A DNA stretch of 64,000 bases from Collinsella ihumii. GTDB lineage: Bacteria > Actinomycetota > Coriobacteriia > Coriobacteriales > Coriobacteriaceae. Shown here in pieces: positions 7,864 to 16,444 of the stretch. Where the stretch lies: NCBI RefSeq assembly GCF_900046475.1, contig NZ_FCOU01000003.1, forward strand, positions 469,713 to 533,712. The letters are read 5' to 3'. Both the position numbers and the translations under genes were made by a program. Position 1 is the stretch's first letter, and the number at the start of each line of letters is the position of its first letter. The notes below the pieces were generated by a model that was given only the letters and a program-made list of their open reading frames with translations, searched no databases and was not told the DNA's origin.

Positions 7864-8644
7864 TCCCCAGCAAGGCGTCCTGTGCGCAGGATGCCCCCAC
7901 CGCGCGGCCTATGTGGCCATCAAGGAGGCCACGCGTCGCATCCGCGGCCGTGTGACCTGTGGAAACATCGGATGCGCGGCCGTGGGGCACGTGCATCCCG
8001 CCGCCGCAACCTGCCCGGGCGGCATGGAGAAGCTCCTCCCCCGCTATATCCAGGACGTGCCCTCGGGCGCACCTGAGGAGCCGGCGGCGCCCCTGTGCGT
8101 GCACATCGTGCTCGACACGGATTTTGCCGCCGACGACGCCGCGGCAAACCTTACCGGCCTTGCCGGGGAGGGCACGTCGACCATCCTCGCTGTCATGGCG
8201 TCGAGCCGGGACTATCTCGAGCGCGCGGCCATCGAGAGGCTGGGCGCCAAGGCGCTCGAGGTCGGCGCGGAAGATGCGGCGGTCCTCGATCCATTCGACA
8301 TCGAGCGCACGGTCGAGGTTCTGCGCGAACAGGCCGCAACGCCCGGCATCCATGCCGCAATCTTCGCCTCCCCCTGTGCGCAGCTGCAACGCCCGGCCGC
8401 TCTCGAGCCCGTCGAAGTCGACCGCTACATGTGCGTCGGCTGCCATCGCTGCTTCCAGATCACCGCATGCCCCGCGCTCGCGTTCAAGCCCCCCGCGTAT
8501 GAGGTCGATGCGGACGCATGCGCCGGCTGCGACTTGTGCTGCGGCTTCTGCCCCAGCCAGGTGATCTACACGCCGCGCGCCCGCCTGTCTATCGAGGAGC
8601 GCGCCGCCGCGCGCTATGAAGCTGCGCGTCAGGCGAGAGGCTGA
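7856..8644 (+). CDS. Reduced IorA-like iron-sulfur protein with two 4Fe-4S clusters
   Basis: A 262-residue protein starting at ATG 7856 after GAAGGAGGATCG. The N-terminus carries LCAGCPHR and CGNIGCAAVG, which match the opening of the thiamine-diphosphate domain of indolepyruvate ferredoxin oxidoreductase alpha (IorA). Residues about 80-180 resemble the last part of that domain (VLDPFDIERTVEVLREQ then FASPCAQL). The C-terminus has two ferredoxin motifs, Cys193/196/199/205 and Cys222/225/228/232. The thiamine-binding GDG core and the whole pyrimidine half are missing, and there is no iorB next to it. Normal 2-oxoacid oxidation is therefore unlikely; an electron-transfer or maturation role is inference. 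It overlaps the FKBP gene. Confidence 0.72.
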   Translation: MRNPQQGVLCAGCPHRAAYVAIKEATRRIRGRVTCGNIGCAAVGHVHPAAATCPGGMEKLLPRYIQDVPSGAPEEPAAPLCVHIVLDTDFAADDAAANLTGLAGEGTSTILAVMASSRDYLERAAIERLGAKALEVGAEDAAVLDPFDIERTVEVLREQAATPGIHAAIFASPCAQLQRPAALEPVEVDRYMCVGCHRCFQITACPALAFKPPAYEVDADACAGCDLCCGFCPSQVIYTPRARLSIEERAAARYEAARQARG

Positions 8645-8736
8645 TCTGCACCTGTAGCGTCGAGGGCGCGCTCGACGGGCGCCGTCAACAGAGTGGCGAT
8701 GACCGCAGGCATCCTTCCTACAACTGCATCCGCAAA

Positions 8737-8775
8737 ACAAAAAAGCGCGACGAGCAGAGTGCCCGCCGCGCTTTT
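8737..8775 (-). terminator. Terminator of bioY
   Basis: A stem with AAAAGCGCG pairing CGCGCTTTT lies about 25 bases after the bioY stop and is followed by a T run on the minus strand. It may also stop the converging upstream operon. Confidence 0.8.
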
Positions 8776-8801
8776 GCGACCGATTGACGGAAGACCCGCC
8801 G

Positions 8802-9344
8802 CTATGCATGCGAGCGGATGACGCCCAGGGCCCTGGCGACCGTGCATCCGATGCTCGTGCCGACCGCCAGCTTCATGAGGTCGAACACCACGAACGGCAG
8901 GACCGCCGCGACAAGCGCGGGCACAAGCCCCATGGACCCGACGATCATGAGCTGAGCGGTGCCGCAGGCATACGAGATGAGCAGCATCACGATATCGGCG
9001 ATGGCGACCTGGGCGAACTGGGGAACGCGATCGGGCAGCACGGATTTGACCGAGGTGCCCGCAATGGTTCCGATCAGAAAGCCCCACAGGAATCCGCCCG
9101 TCATGCCAGCGATCTGCCCGATGCCGCTCCCGAAACCGGAGAAGACGGGCAGGCCGACCGCGCCGAGAAGCAGGTATACCGCAACCGCTGCACAGGCCCC
9201 CTTGCGATCCAGGATGGCCGGAAGCATGGCCAGGGCCATCGTCTGCAATGTGAACGGAACCGGGCCGAAGCTCACCGTTATCCACGCAGACACCGAAAGC
9301 AGCGCGACCGCAACGCCGACGCGCGCAATCTGACGAGCATCCAT
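8802..9344 (-). CDS. bioY: BioY, biotin ECF transporter S component
   Basis: A 180-residue integral membrane protein with about six helices. The family hallmarks are visible: an N-terminal helix then PVPFTLQTMA (about residue 27), the loop YLLLGAVGLPVFSGFGSGIG (residues about 53-72) and GFLWGFLIG. These form the biotin-binding side of BioY. It captures biotin in the membrane and is energised by a shared EcfAAT module, probably the one containing the fused ATPase at the left edge. ATG 9344 is preferred because GATAGGAG precedes it; the longer reading starts inside the upstream promoter. It is monocistronic. Confidence 0.93.
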   Translation of the reverse strand: MDARQIARVGVAVALLSVSAWITVSFGPVPFTLQTMALAMLPAILDRKGACAAVAVYLLLGAVGLPVFSGFGSGIGQIAGMTGGFLWGFLIGTIAGTSVKSVLPDRVPQFAQVAIADIVMLLISYACGTAQLMIVGSMGLVPALVAAVLPFVVFDLMKLAVGTSIGCTVARALGVIRSHA

Positions 9345-9470
9345 ATGAACTCTCCTATCGAAAACAAGCTGTTCAACACTGCCAGTATACCGGGGCCGAC
9401 GCGCGGGAACGGCGTATTCGTGTGTTCGCCGTGTTCTATCCCCCGCTATGCTCAACAGCTCTATTTCTGC

Positions 9471-9476
9471 TATACT
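9471..9476 (+). promoter_or_regulatory. Candidate -10 box of tRNA-Glu
   Basis: A TATACT hexamer lies 10 bases before the mature tRNA 5' end. No clear -35 box is visible at the usual distance. Confidence 0.4.
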
Positions 9477-9486
9477 TCTTTCCGCT

Positions 9487-9563
9487 GTCCCCATCGTCTA
9501 GCGGCCTAGGACGTCGCCCTTTCAAGGCGAAGATCACGGGTTCGAATCCCGTTGGGGGCACCA
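9487..9563 (+). tRNA. tRNA-Glu (anticodon TTC), CCA encoded
   Basis: The seven-base acceptor stem GTCCCCA pairs with TGGGGGC, using one G-T pair. The anticodon loop CTTTCAA carries TTC, and the T arm is CGGGTTCGAATCCCG. The discriminator A is followed by an encoded CCA. A stem-loop terminator starts 12 bases later. The last 21 bases together with that terminator are duplicated about 188 bases downstream, as described under repeats. Confidence 0.97.
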
Positions 9564-9796
9564 TCGACGAATGAAGCCCGGTCTCCGTCTCGGAAGCCGG
9601 GCTTTTTGCTGCCCCGGCGCCGGGATTCGAACCCGCTGGGGTCGCGAGGCTGCGGAAACGCGCGAGCGTTTCCCAGCGAGCGTGCGAGGGGCCCGCAGGG
9701 CCCCGAAGCCGCGGGCGCCGCAGGCGACCGCGAATCCCGTTGGGGGCACCATTGACGAATGAAGCCCGGTCTCCGCCTCGGAAGCCGGGCTTTTTT
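9543..9796. repeat. Direct repeat of the tRNA-Glu 3' end plus terminator, flanking a 123-bp insert
   Basis: Bases 9543-9607 (tRNA T-arm, acceptor end, CCA and terminator) recur at 9731-9796 with two mismatches. The 123 bases in between begin with a T-arm-like stretch in the opposite direction (CGGGTTCGAATCCCGG on the minus strand near 9613-9635) and continue with GC-rich mirrored sequence. Such an arrangement is what a tRNA-targeting integrase leaves, or what local duplication of a tRNA gene leaves. There is no integrase nearby. Confidence 0.75.
9575..9608 (+). terminator. Terminator of tRNA-Glu
   Basis: Stem AGCCCGG with CCGGGCT and a T run, directly after the tRNA. A near-identical second copy lies at about 9763-9796. 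Confidence 0.85.
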
Positions 9797-9833
9797 CCGC
9801 CTCGGGCCCCCGTTCCAAAAGTGCCAGGTGCGC

Positions 9834-10532
9834 CTAGTTGGAAGGCGAGGGCAGGTAGGGATGCAGCGCTTGGGCCAGGTTTCCCAGGTTGCGCGTCTGG
9901 ATGTAGACGCGGCCGGAGCCCGTGAAGGTGTTGACCAGGCCCTCGCCCGTCGTGAAGCCGAACATGCCGCTCGCGACCTCGATGTGGTAGTCGAGACCGG
10001 CGTCCCATGCCACCACGTGCTCGTTGTCCACGGTCAGCGGCGTGCCGGGCACCACGTCAAGCGCGAGGATGTCGCCGAACGCGGAGACCAGCACGGAGCC
10101 GGAGCCGCTCATCTCCATGACGAACAGGCCGCCCGTGTTACCGAAAAACGCCTTCGAGATGCCCTGGTTCACCATGGTGCTCTCGACGCTGTTGTCGCAC
10201 GCAAGAAACGCTCCGGTGTTCAGGCAGTACTGGCGGTCGGCATCGACGACCAGCTCGACGATCTTTCCCGGAATGGGCGGAGCGATCGCGATCTCGCCCT
10301 TGTCACCCGTGCCGGTGGCGGTGGTGATGAACATCGATTCGCCGCTCGTGATGCTGCGCCCGATCGCGCCCAAAACCCCGCCGAGCCCCTTCTTCTTCGA
10401 ATTGAGCCCGCCGCTGATCTCAACGTCGCGCGAGTAGACCATGCTGCCCGACTCCATCTTGACCGACTCCCCGTATCCGAGCGCGATACGGGCGATAGGG
10501 CAATCGGAGTCACCGGATAATACGAACCTCAT
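9834..10532 (-). CDS. AIM24/TIGR00266 family protein
   Basis: A 232-residue protein, beginning at ATG 10532 after GGGAGGCTCC, with no signal peptide or membrane helix. It has the family's beta-rich, glycine-dense pattern: the opening segment with VKMESGSMVYS, the region ITSGESMFITTATGTG, then GGLFVMEMSGSGSVLVSAFG and a C-terminal TGEGLVNTFTGSGRVYIQTR. Members of this family are small trimeric beta proteins of unclear biochemical function, related to mitochondrial AIM24. It sits alone between the tRNA-Glu region and the divergent-free purine operon, transcribed toward the tRNA. Family assignment is firm and role is unknown. Confidence 0.88.
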   Translation of the reverse strand: MRFVLSGDSDCPIARIALGYGESVKMESGSMVYSRDVEISGGLNSKKKGLGGVLGAIGRSITSGESMFITTATGTGDKGEIAIAPPIPGKIVELVVDADRQYCLNTGAFLACDNSVESTMVNQGISKAFFGNTGGLFVMEMSGSGSVLVSAFGDILALDVVPGTPLTVDNEHVVAWDAGLDYHIEVASGMFGFTTGEGLVNTFTGSGRVYIQTRNLGNLAQALHPYLPSPSN

Positions 10533-10722
10533 AGGAGCCTCCCTCGCTCTCCCGGCGCATGCATCCGCGCACGCACCGCACCCCCAGTATAGCGGCGCAC
10601 CCCAGCGCACGCGGGACGCGTCGCACATGCCATCCAGCGCAAAACGAACGTCAACCGCGCGCCCCGCTCATGAAACGGCGCCGCCCCTCACGCAGCGATC
10701 CTGGGAGGATCGCCCGCGCGAC

Positions 10723-12129
10723 CTACAGCGCGTCGCGGTCGATAACGCACCTTCCTTGTACGAACACCTTTCGGATGCTATCGGGCGTCGCCAGGTACAG
10801 AATGCGTGCCAGACGGTCGGCGGGTGCGTCGAAGATCCCAAACCCGGTGAGATCGGCATACGGGTGGCGCGTATCGAGAATCTGGACATCGAAGGCTCGT
10901 CCCACCTCGAAAGAACCGACCGGCAGCTCCAGCGCCTCCGCTCCGCCCTTGGTCGCAAGGTAAAGCGCCTCGGCCACAGAGATGCGGGAGGGCCGTCCCG
11001 CTCCACGCGAGGAACAGGGGACAAGCGCATCCACGCCGCTCTCCAGCATGCGCGACGCCATGACCGCCATGCGGATGTTCTCATACAGGCTCGGGGAAAA
11101 CCCGCCCGAGATGTCGGTCGCCAAGCCGATCTTGACACCCGCCTCGTGCATACGCCGTACCGGGCAGGCGCTGTCGGCGAAATACGCGTTGGAGATGGGG
11201 CAGTGCGCGACGGTCGTGCCCGTTTGCGCAAACAGCGCGGTATCCGACTCGCTCATGAAGGTGCAATGCGCCATCACGGCCTTGGGGCGCAGAAGGCCGA
11301 AGTCCGCCAACGCCTCGGCATCGGTCTTGCCGTAGCGCGCGACGGCTACGCCGTGCTCCCATTCCCCCTCGTTGCAGTGCGACTGCACATAGGCATCGTG
11401 GGCGGCGACGATCTGCCCCAGCCCCGCGAGCGCCTCGTCAGTGCAACTGGGGATGAAGCGTGGGGTCACCGCGGCGAACACGCCGGGGAAGCGTTCGACG
11501 GTGCGACGGCAGTCGGCGTCCAGATGCTCCACGCGGCCCAAGAACTCCTCGGTGTCGGCAAGGGCGCTCGCCGGCGAGGCATCGCGGTAGAAATCGTGGT
11601 TGGCCTCGGGGTCATCCATCACGACCTTGCCCACCACTGCGCGCTGTCCCGCCTCGGTGCAGGCGCGCGCGAGCTCGAAGCTTCCCTCAAGATGGGCGCT
11701 GCCGAAATACAGGCAGGTCGTGGTGCCGCGCGACAGCAGCGTGCGCGCCAGGTCGAGTCCCACCGCGTGCGCGAACGCGGGGTCTGCGAAGCGCGCCTCG
11801 AGCGGGAAGGTGCGCTGGTCCAGCCAGACATCGAGCGGCTCGTCGAGCGCCACGCCAGCCTGGGGCCACTGCGGTGCATGCACGTGCAGGTCCACGAAGC
11901 CCGGCAAGCCGCACTCATCGGAACCGAGCTCCATAAACGTGCCCGGCTCGCGTGCACCCGCCTCTCGGGCAGCGATGACGCGCACATCGTAGCCCTCATC
12001 GCTCAGCAGTGTCACGCGCTCGATGAAGCCGCGCCCGTCGAGCTCGATGAGCGCACGCTCCAGCAGCTCGAACCCCCCGTATGCGGGCGTATGGAAAAAC
12101 GATCCGAGAACGGCGTTCAGGTTGGACAT
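10723..12129 (-). CDS. guaD: Guanine deaminase
   Basis: A 468-residue amidohydrolase that hydrolyses guanine to xanthine and ammonia. The zinc-site motif GFVDLHVHAPQW (about residue 78) is characteristic of guanine deaminases. Later come VQSHCNEGEWEHG (His ligand and substrate contact), AVMAHCTFMS, the purine-binding VAHCPISNAYF and the catalytic Asp in GLATDISGG. Length and motif order match the family. It lies 8 bases downstream of a purine permease gene on the same strand, so the two form a salvage operon: uptake of a purine followed by deamination to xanthine. Confidence 0.93.
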   Translation of the reverse strand: MSNLNAVLGSFFHTPAYGGFELLERALIELDGRGFIERVTLLSDEGYDVRVIAAREAGAREPGTFMELGSDECGLPGFVDLHVHAPQWPQAGVALDEPLDVWLDQRTFPLEARFADPAFAHAVGLDLARTLLSRGTTTCLYFGSAHLEGSFELARACTEAGQRAVVGKVVMDDPEANHDFYRDASPASALADTEEFLGRVEHLDADCRRTVERFPGVFAAVTPRFIPSCTDEALAGLGQIVAAHDAYVQSHCNEGEWEHGVAVARYGKTDAEALADFGLLRPKAVMAHCTFMSESDTALFAQTGTTVAHCPISNAYFADSACPVRRMHEAGVKIGLATDISGGFSPSLYENIRMAVMASRMLESGVDALVPCSSRGAGRPSRISVAEALYLATKGGAEALELPVGSFEVGRAFDVQILDTRHPYADLTGFGIFDAPADRLARILYLATPDSIRKVFVQGRCVIDRDAL

Positions 12130-12137
12130 GAGATCTC

Positions 12138-13460
12138 CTAACGAGTTGAATCAGGTGCCGCCGCAGGGTCCTCGGGCAGCAACAGGTTGAGCACCACCGC
12201 GATGATGCCGCCCACCGCCGTGCCGCTGCTCACCAGGTACTGGATCATGACCGGGAACTCCGCCTTGACATCGGCGGACAGAACAAGGCTCGCGACGGTG
12301 AAGATGAGCGAGAGCCCGATCACCAGCATCTTCTTCTGGTCGAGCTTGGAGTTGATGATGATGCGCAGGCCGTTGACCACCAGGATCTGGCAGACCACCA
12401 CGAGCACGCCGCAGATGGCGGCCTCGGGAACCGACGAGATGACGGCCATGAGCTTGGGGCACATGCCCAAGATCACCAGGATGACACCGGCGACCATGAC
12501 CACGGTGCGGCTCGCGACCTTGGTGATGGAGATGATGCCAGCGTTGGTGGAGTAGCCGGTCAGCGGAGTACCGCCGAACAGCGATCCCACCAGGCAGCCC
12601 AGGCCCTCGCCCATGACGGCATGGTTCAGACGCTCGTCGGTGAGCTCCTCGTCGGTGACGTCGCCCACGGTAAACCACACACCGGTGGTCTCGATGAGCA
12701 CGATGAAGTAGATGAAGGTCATGAGCACGATCGAGGGGATGTCGAAGACCGGCATACCGAAGTGGAACGGCATGGGCATCGCGAACCACGCGGACGTCGC
12801 CACGGTCGAGAAGTCGAGCACGCCCACGATGGCCGCGGCCACGCAGCCCACCACCAGCGAGCACAACACGGACAGGACGCTCACCAGATGGTGGCGGTAG
12901 CCGGTCTTGTACGCGACGACGTTCATGATGACGAGCGTGATCATTGAGGCAAGACCGGGCGCCATGTTGCTCGCGAGGCCGCCGTCGACGCTGAACACGC
13001 CGCCCGCCGCGGTAGGCGTGAGCGACAGGCCGACGATCACGATGATGAGACCGCCGATGTAGGGCGGGATGCAGCGGCGAACGATCTTGGCAAACAACCT
13101 GGTGGCGCCGAGCAAAATGAGGATGATGGCGCCGGGAATGATGCTACCCACCATCATGGCCATGCCTCCATTAGCGCCGATGGTGGCAAGGGCGGACAGC
13201 GCCACGAAGCTCGCGCCTTGGACGACGGGCAGCTTGATGCCGATACCCGTCTGGATGAGCGTGGCGATGCCGGCGGTGAAGAAGCAGATCTGGATGAGCT
13301 GGTTGGTGCCCTCGGTATCCAGACCGAGCATGGCCGCGAGCACGATGGGGCAGACGTAGAGGTCCATGGCGAGAACATGGAGAAACGCCAGGCCCACCGC
13401 CTTCAAGGGCTCGACGCGGTCGTTGACGCCTATGGCGAGATTGTTTGTACCGTTTGCCAT
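12138..13460 (-). CDS. NCS2-family purine (xanthine/uracil-type) permease
   Basis: A 440-residue membrane protein with about 12-14 hydrophobic segments, a nucleobase:cation symporter-2. The signature region QGASFVALSALATIG (about residue 80) contains the helix-3 motif, and GGTPLTGYSTNAGIISITKVASR (written here as GGTPLTGYSTNAG plus ITKVASR) with an invariant Asn is the family's substrate-site motif. Conserved Glu in the VLIETTGVWF stretch supports proton-coupled transport. The neighbour guanine deaminase suggests guanine, xanthine or hypoxanthine as substrate instead of uracil. Start ATG 13460 follows GGAAGGGAATCT. Confidence 0.9.
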   Translation of the reverse strand: MANGTNNLAIGVNDRVEPLKAVGLAFLHVLAMDLYVCPIVLAAMLGLDTEGTNQLIQICFFTAGIATLIQTGIGIKLPVVQGASFVALSALATIGANGGMAMMVGSIIPGAIILILLGATRLFAKIVRRCIPPYIGGLIIVIVGLSLTPTAAGGVFSVDGGLASNMAPGLASMITLVIMNVVAYKTGYRHHLVSVLSVLCSLVVGCVAAAIVGVLDFSTVATSAWFAMPMPFHFGMPVFDIPSIVLMTFIYFIVLIETTGVWFTVGDVTDEELTDERLNHAVMGEGLGCLVGSLFGGTPLTGYSTNAGIISITKVASRTVVMVAGVILVILGMCPKLMAVISSVPEAAICGVLVVVCQILVVNGLRIIINSKLDQKKMLVIGLSLIFTVASLVLSADVKAEFPVMIQYLVSSGTAVGGIIAVVLNLLLPEDPAAAPDSTR

Positions 13461-13490
13461 AGATTCCCTTCCTTCGGAGGACAGTGCACC

Positions 13491-13515
13491 TCGAGCATAC
13501 TGGAAATATGCTCGA
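13491..13515 (-). promoter_or_regulatory. Inverted repeat upstream of the purine permease operon
   Basis: A perfect 9-bp inverted repeat, TCGAGCATA and TATGCTCGA, with a 7-base loop lies 31 bases before the permease start codon. The position suits an operator or a leader hairpin. It does not match the purine riboswitch, whose conserved loop sequences I looked for and did not find. Confidence 0.4.
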
Positions 13516-13860
13516 AGCTACGCGCATTCCGAAGAAACTGAGCGCACGGGAGCTCTTTTTTGGCATGCCTCTGCGAGGCCACCGTGGACACGGCGGCCCG
13601 CCGAAGGAAATTCATGAAAAAGTACGGGGGTTATTATTTAGATACCTGGGGAAACGCAGAATCGACCTCTCTACGTTCATGAAAAAGCATGGGGACGCGA
13701 GCGTTCGATTCCAGCCGGGACGTTCGGCCCGCTCGCGGTTGCCCCATTAAGCCGGCTGACGCGGCGACACTCGTCGAATGCATCGGCTGCCACAGATCTA
13801 CAAACATGCCGGCTGATCGTATGGAATGGCGGCGGCAGGCCGCGCCAAGACCCTCCCCTC
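13516..13860. other. Intergenic region between purine operon and glutamine synthetase, no gene seen
   Basis: About 345 bases with no supportable gene. It contains a short direct repeat beginning TTCATGAAAAAG at 13612 and 13677, each followed by a G-rich stretch, in an AT-richer patch around 13605-13690. The 3' part contains only the terminator listed next. Confidence 0.5.
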
Positions 13861-13900
13861 AAAACGAGCGGCGGGCCGCCCGAAGGCGGCCCGCCGCTCG
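13861..13900 (-). terminator. Terminator of the glutamine synthetase gene
   Basis: A perfect 16-bp stem (CGAGCGGCGGGCCGCC and its complement) with a CGAA loop, followed by TTTT on the minus strand, 39 bases after the stop codon. Confidence 0.9.
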
Positions 13901-13939
13901 TTATTCGACATGTCGCGCGGGACATGACCCCGCAGAGGC

Positions 13940-16036
13940 CTACACGTAGAACAGGATCTCGTCGTAAGTCGGAACGGGCCAGTAGTCGGCGGCCACGATC
14001 TCCTCCATGGCGTCGACGGCGGCGCGCAGGCGGTTCATGGCGGGAATGACCTCATGCGCGTAGCAGTTGGCCTGCTCCTGCGCGTCGACGAGCCCTTCGG
14101 CCTTCTGGTGCAACGCGTCGAGCGCCTTGATGGACTCGTTGATCTCGGTGATGCCGGCGCACAGCTTGTTGAGCGTGTTCTGCTCGCAGGTCATCGCCGC
14201 CTCGGCGCCGGCGGAGCGGATGATCTCGAGGCCCTTGGCGACCTTGGTCGCGTAGGCGGAGATGGCGGGACGGTAGGTGCGGCGCGCCTCGCGGATCATC
14301 GTCGTGGCCTCGATGTTCATGAGCTTGTTGTACTTCTCGACCTTGACCTCGTAGCGGCTGAAGGCCTCCGTCTCGGACAGCACGCCCATGCCGACCCACA
14401 GCGCGAGATTCTTCTCGGACACCATCATCGGCAGCGCGTCGGCCGTGGTGCGCAGGTTGGCCAGACCGCGGTGCTCCGCCTCCTTCTGCCACTCGTCGGA
14501 GTAGCCGTCGCCGGAGAACAGGATGCGGCGGTGCTCGTTGAGCGTCTTCTTGCAGTACTCAAGCGCGGCGGCGGCGAACTCGTCCTCGGGCGTGCCCTCG
14601 AGCGCGTCGGCGAACTCCTTCAGCGACTCGGCGACCGCGGTGTCGAGCACCAGGTTGGCGTCGCTCGGATTGGCCTCGGAGCCGACCGCGCGGAACTCGA
14701 ACTTATTGCCCGTGAAGGCGAACGGCGAGGTGCGGTTGCGGTCGGTGTTGTCCTGCTCGAGGTTGGGCAGCACGTCGGCGCCCAGGTCGAGCACGCCGTG
14801 CGTGGCGTGGACGGACGCCTTGCCGTCCATGATCTTCTGGACGACCTCGGTGAGCTGGTCGCCCAAGAAGATGGACACGATCGCCGGAGGCGCCTCGTTG
14901 GCGCCCAGACGGTGGTCGTTGCCGCAGCTCGCCACGGACATGCGCAGCAGGTCCTGATACTTGTCGACCGCCTCGATCACCGCGGTGAGGAACACCACGA
15001 ACTGCAGGTTCTCGAGCGGGGTGTCACCGGGATCCATGAGGTTCTCGTCCTCGGTACCGATGGACCAGTTGTTGTGCTTGCCCGAGCCGTTGATGCCCTC
15101 GAACGGCTTCTCGTGCAGAAGGCAGGTGAGGTCGAAGCTCGACGCCACGAGCTTCATCTTCTCCATGACGAGCATGTTGTTGTCGATGCCCTCGTTGAGC
15201 TCGGTGTACACGGGCGCGAGCTCGTGCTGGCAGGGAGCGACCTCGTTGTGCTTGGTCTTGGCGGGGATGCCGAGCGCCCACAGCTCGTCGTCGAGCGCCT
15301 TCATGTACTTGGACACGCTCGGGCGGATGGCGCCGAAGTAGTGCTCCTCGAGCTCCTGGCCCTTGCAGGGCGGGGCGCCGAAGAGGGTGCGGCCGCAGAT
15401 GACCAGGTCGCGGCGCCTGCGGTAGGCGTCCTTCTTGATCAGGAAGTACTCCTGCTCAAGACCGACGTTGGGCACGACGCGCTTGGGGTGCTTGCCGAAC
15501 AGCGCAAGCACGCGCTTGGCCTGCGTGTCGAGCACCTTCATGGAGCGCAGAAGCGGGGTCTTCTTGTCGAGGGCCTCGCCGTTGTAGCCGCAAAACGCCG
15601 TGGGGATGCACAGCACCTCGTCCTTGATGAACGCGGGGCTCGTGGGATCCCACGCGGTGTAGCCGCGGGCCTCGAAGGTGGCGCGCAGGCCGCCGTTGGG
15701 GAAACTCGAGGCGTCGGGCTCACCCTGGATGAGGTTCTTGCCGGTGAACTTGGTGATGGCGGTGCCATCGTGGTTGGGTTCGAGGAAGCTGTCGTGCTTC
15801 TCGGACGTGATTCCCGAAAGAGGTTGGAACCAATGCGCGAAATGGGTGGCGCCGTTCTCGATCGCCCACTCCTTCATGGCGTGCGCGACGGCGTTGGCCA
15901 CGTCCAGGTCGAGCGGCGCACCCTGATCCATCGTGGCGGCAAGGCGTTTGTAGATGTCCTTCGGCAGACGCTTGCGCATCACGTCCTCCGAAAAGACCAT
16001 GGTACCGAATCGACTGGTAAGCTCGGTATCGGCCAT
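13940..16036 (-). CDS. glnN: Type III glutamine synthetase
   Basis: A 698-residue protein, the length of GSIII enzymes (about 700) and not of GSI (about 450). ATG 16036 follows GGGAGCCCCT. GSIII marks are seen in order: [17 protein letters not shown] near the N-terminus, [21 protein letters not shown] (metal-binding Glu), [14 protein letters not shown] (about 335), [37 protein letters not shown] (about 495), and a long helical C-terminal extension. It makes glutamine from glutamate, ammonia and ATP, and works with the divergent glutamate synthase genes in ammonium assimilation. A hairpin lies between promoter and ribosome site (about 16050-16076), which might control translation. Confidence 0.95.
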   Translation of the reverse strand: MADTELTSRFGTMVFSEDVMRKRLPKDIYKRLAATMDQGAPLDLDVANAVAHAMKEWAIENGATHFAHWFQPLSGITSEKHDSFLEPNHDGTAITKFTGKNLIQGEPDASSFPNGGLRATFEARGYTAWDPTSPAFIKDEVLCIPTAFCGYNGEALDKKTPLLRSMKVLDTQAKRVLALFGKHPKRVVPNVGLEQEYFLIKKDAYRRRRDLVICGRTLFGAPPCKGQELEEHYFGAIRPSVSKYMKALDDELWALGIPAKTKHNEVAPCQHELAPVYTELNEGIDNNMLVMEKMKLVASSFDLTCLLHEKPFEGINGSGKHNNWSIGTEDENLMDPGDTPLENLQFVVFLTAVIEAVDKYQDLLRMSVASCGNDHRLGANEAPPAIVSIFLGDQLTEVVQKIMDGKASVHATHGVLDLGADVLPNLEQDNTDRNRTSPFAFTGNKFEFRAVGSEANPSDANLVLDTAVAESLKEFADALEGTPEDEFAAAALEYCKKTLNEHRRILFSGDGYSDEWQKEAEHRGLANLRTTADALPMMVSEKNLALWVGMGVLSETEAFSRYEVKVEKYNKLMNIEATTMIREARRTYRPAISAYATKVAKGLEIIRSAGAEAAMTCEQNTLNKLCAGITEINESIKALDALHQKAEGLVDAQEQANCYAHEVIPAMNRLRAAVDAMEEIVAADYWPVPTYDEILFYV

Positions 16037-16444
16037 AGGGGCTCCCTTCGTATGACGCCGGGTTCGTGCTACCGGCGTTTTGTCCCAACGAACGAATTGT
16101 AGATTACAGGCAGCTGATTTCGAGGCAATTTCATACGGGTTGCCGCATTGATACAGTCCTATGACCGTTTGAAGACGGCCGCGCGGACCGAAACGCGGCG
16201 CCCCCGACGCCGGACGATTCGCTCTCTGCGCATTGTTTTCCCAGCTCATACGGTGTGTAGAAAGAAAACGACAGCGCAGGGCGCGCGATACGACCCCATT
16301 TTGTAGCCAAATCGAAACCGCACGGAAACCTCCGGGAAAACCGGCTGCAACCGCACCCGCCTACCATAAATCGCCGCACCCGCGCCGCGCACGCGCGCCC
16401 GGTGTGCAATCGCCCCCTGTCTTGGACATCGCATGGGAGGATAT
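16037..16444. promoter_or_regulatory. Divergent control region between glutamine synthetase and glutamate synthase
   Basis: About 400 bases with no gene. On the minus side a TTGCCT and TAATCT pair separated by 16 bases (about 16098-16126) is a possible promoter for the glutamine synthetase, followed by a leader stem built from ACGCCGG and CCGGCGT. I did not recognise a known nitrogen-regulator site or glutamine riboswitch, and the promoter for gltB is not clear. Confidence 0.35.

Noticed and set aside
9608-9796. A second tRNA gene after tRNA-Glu
   Set aside because: Only the T-arm and acceptor end recur; there is no D-arm or anticodon arm before the second copy.
13461-13530. Purine riboswitch before the purine permease gene
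   Set aside because: The conserved loop and junction sequences of that riboswitch are not present; only a simple 9-bp inverted repeat is seen.
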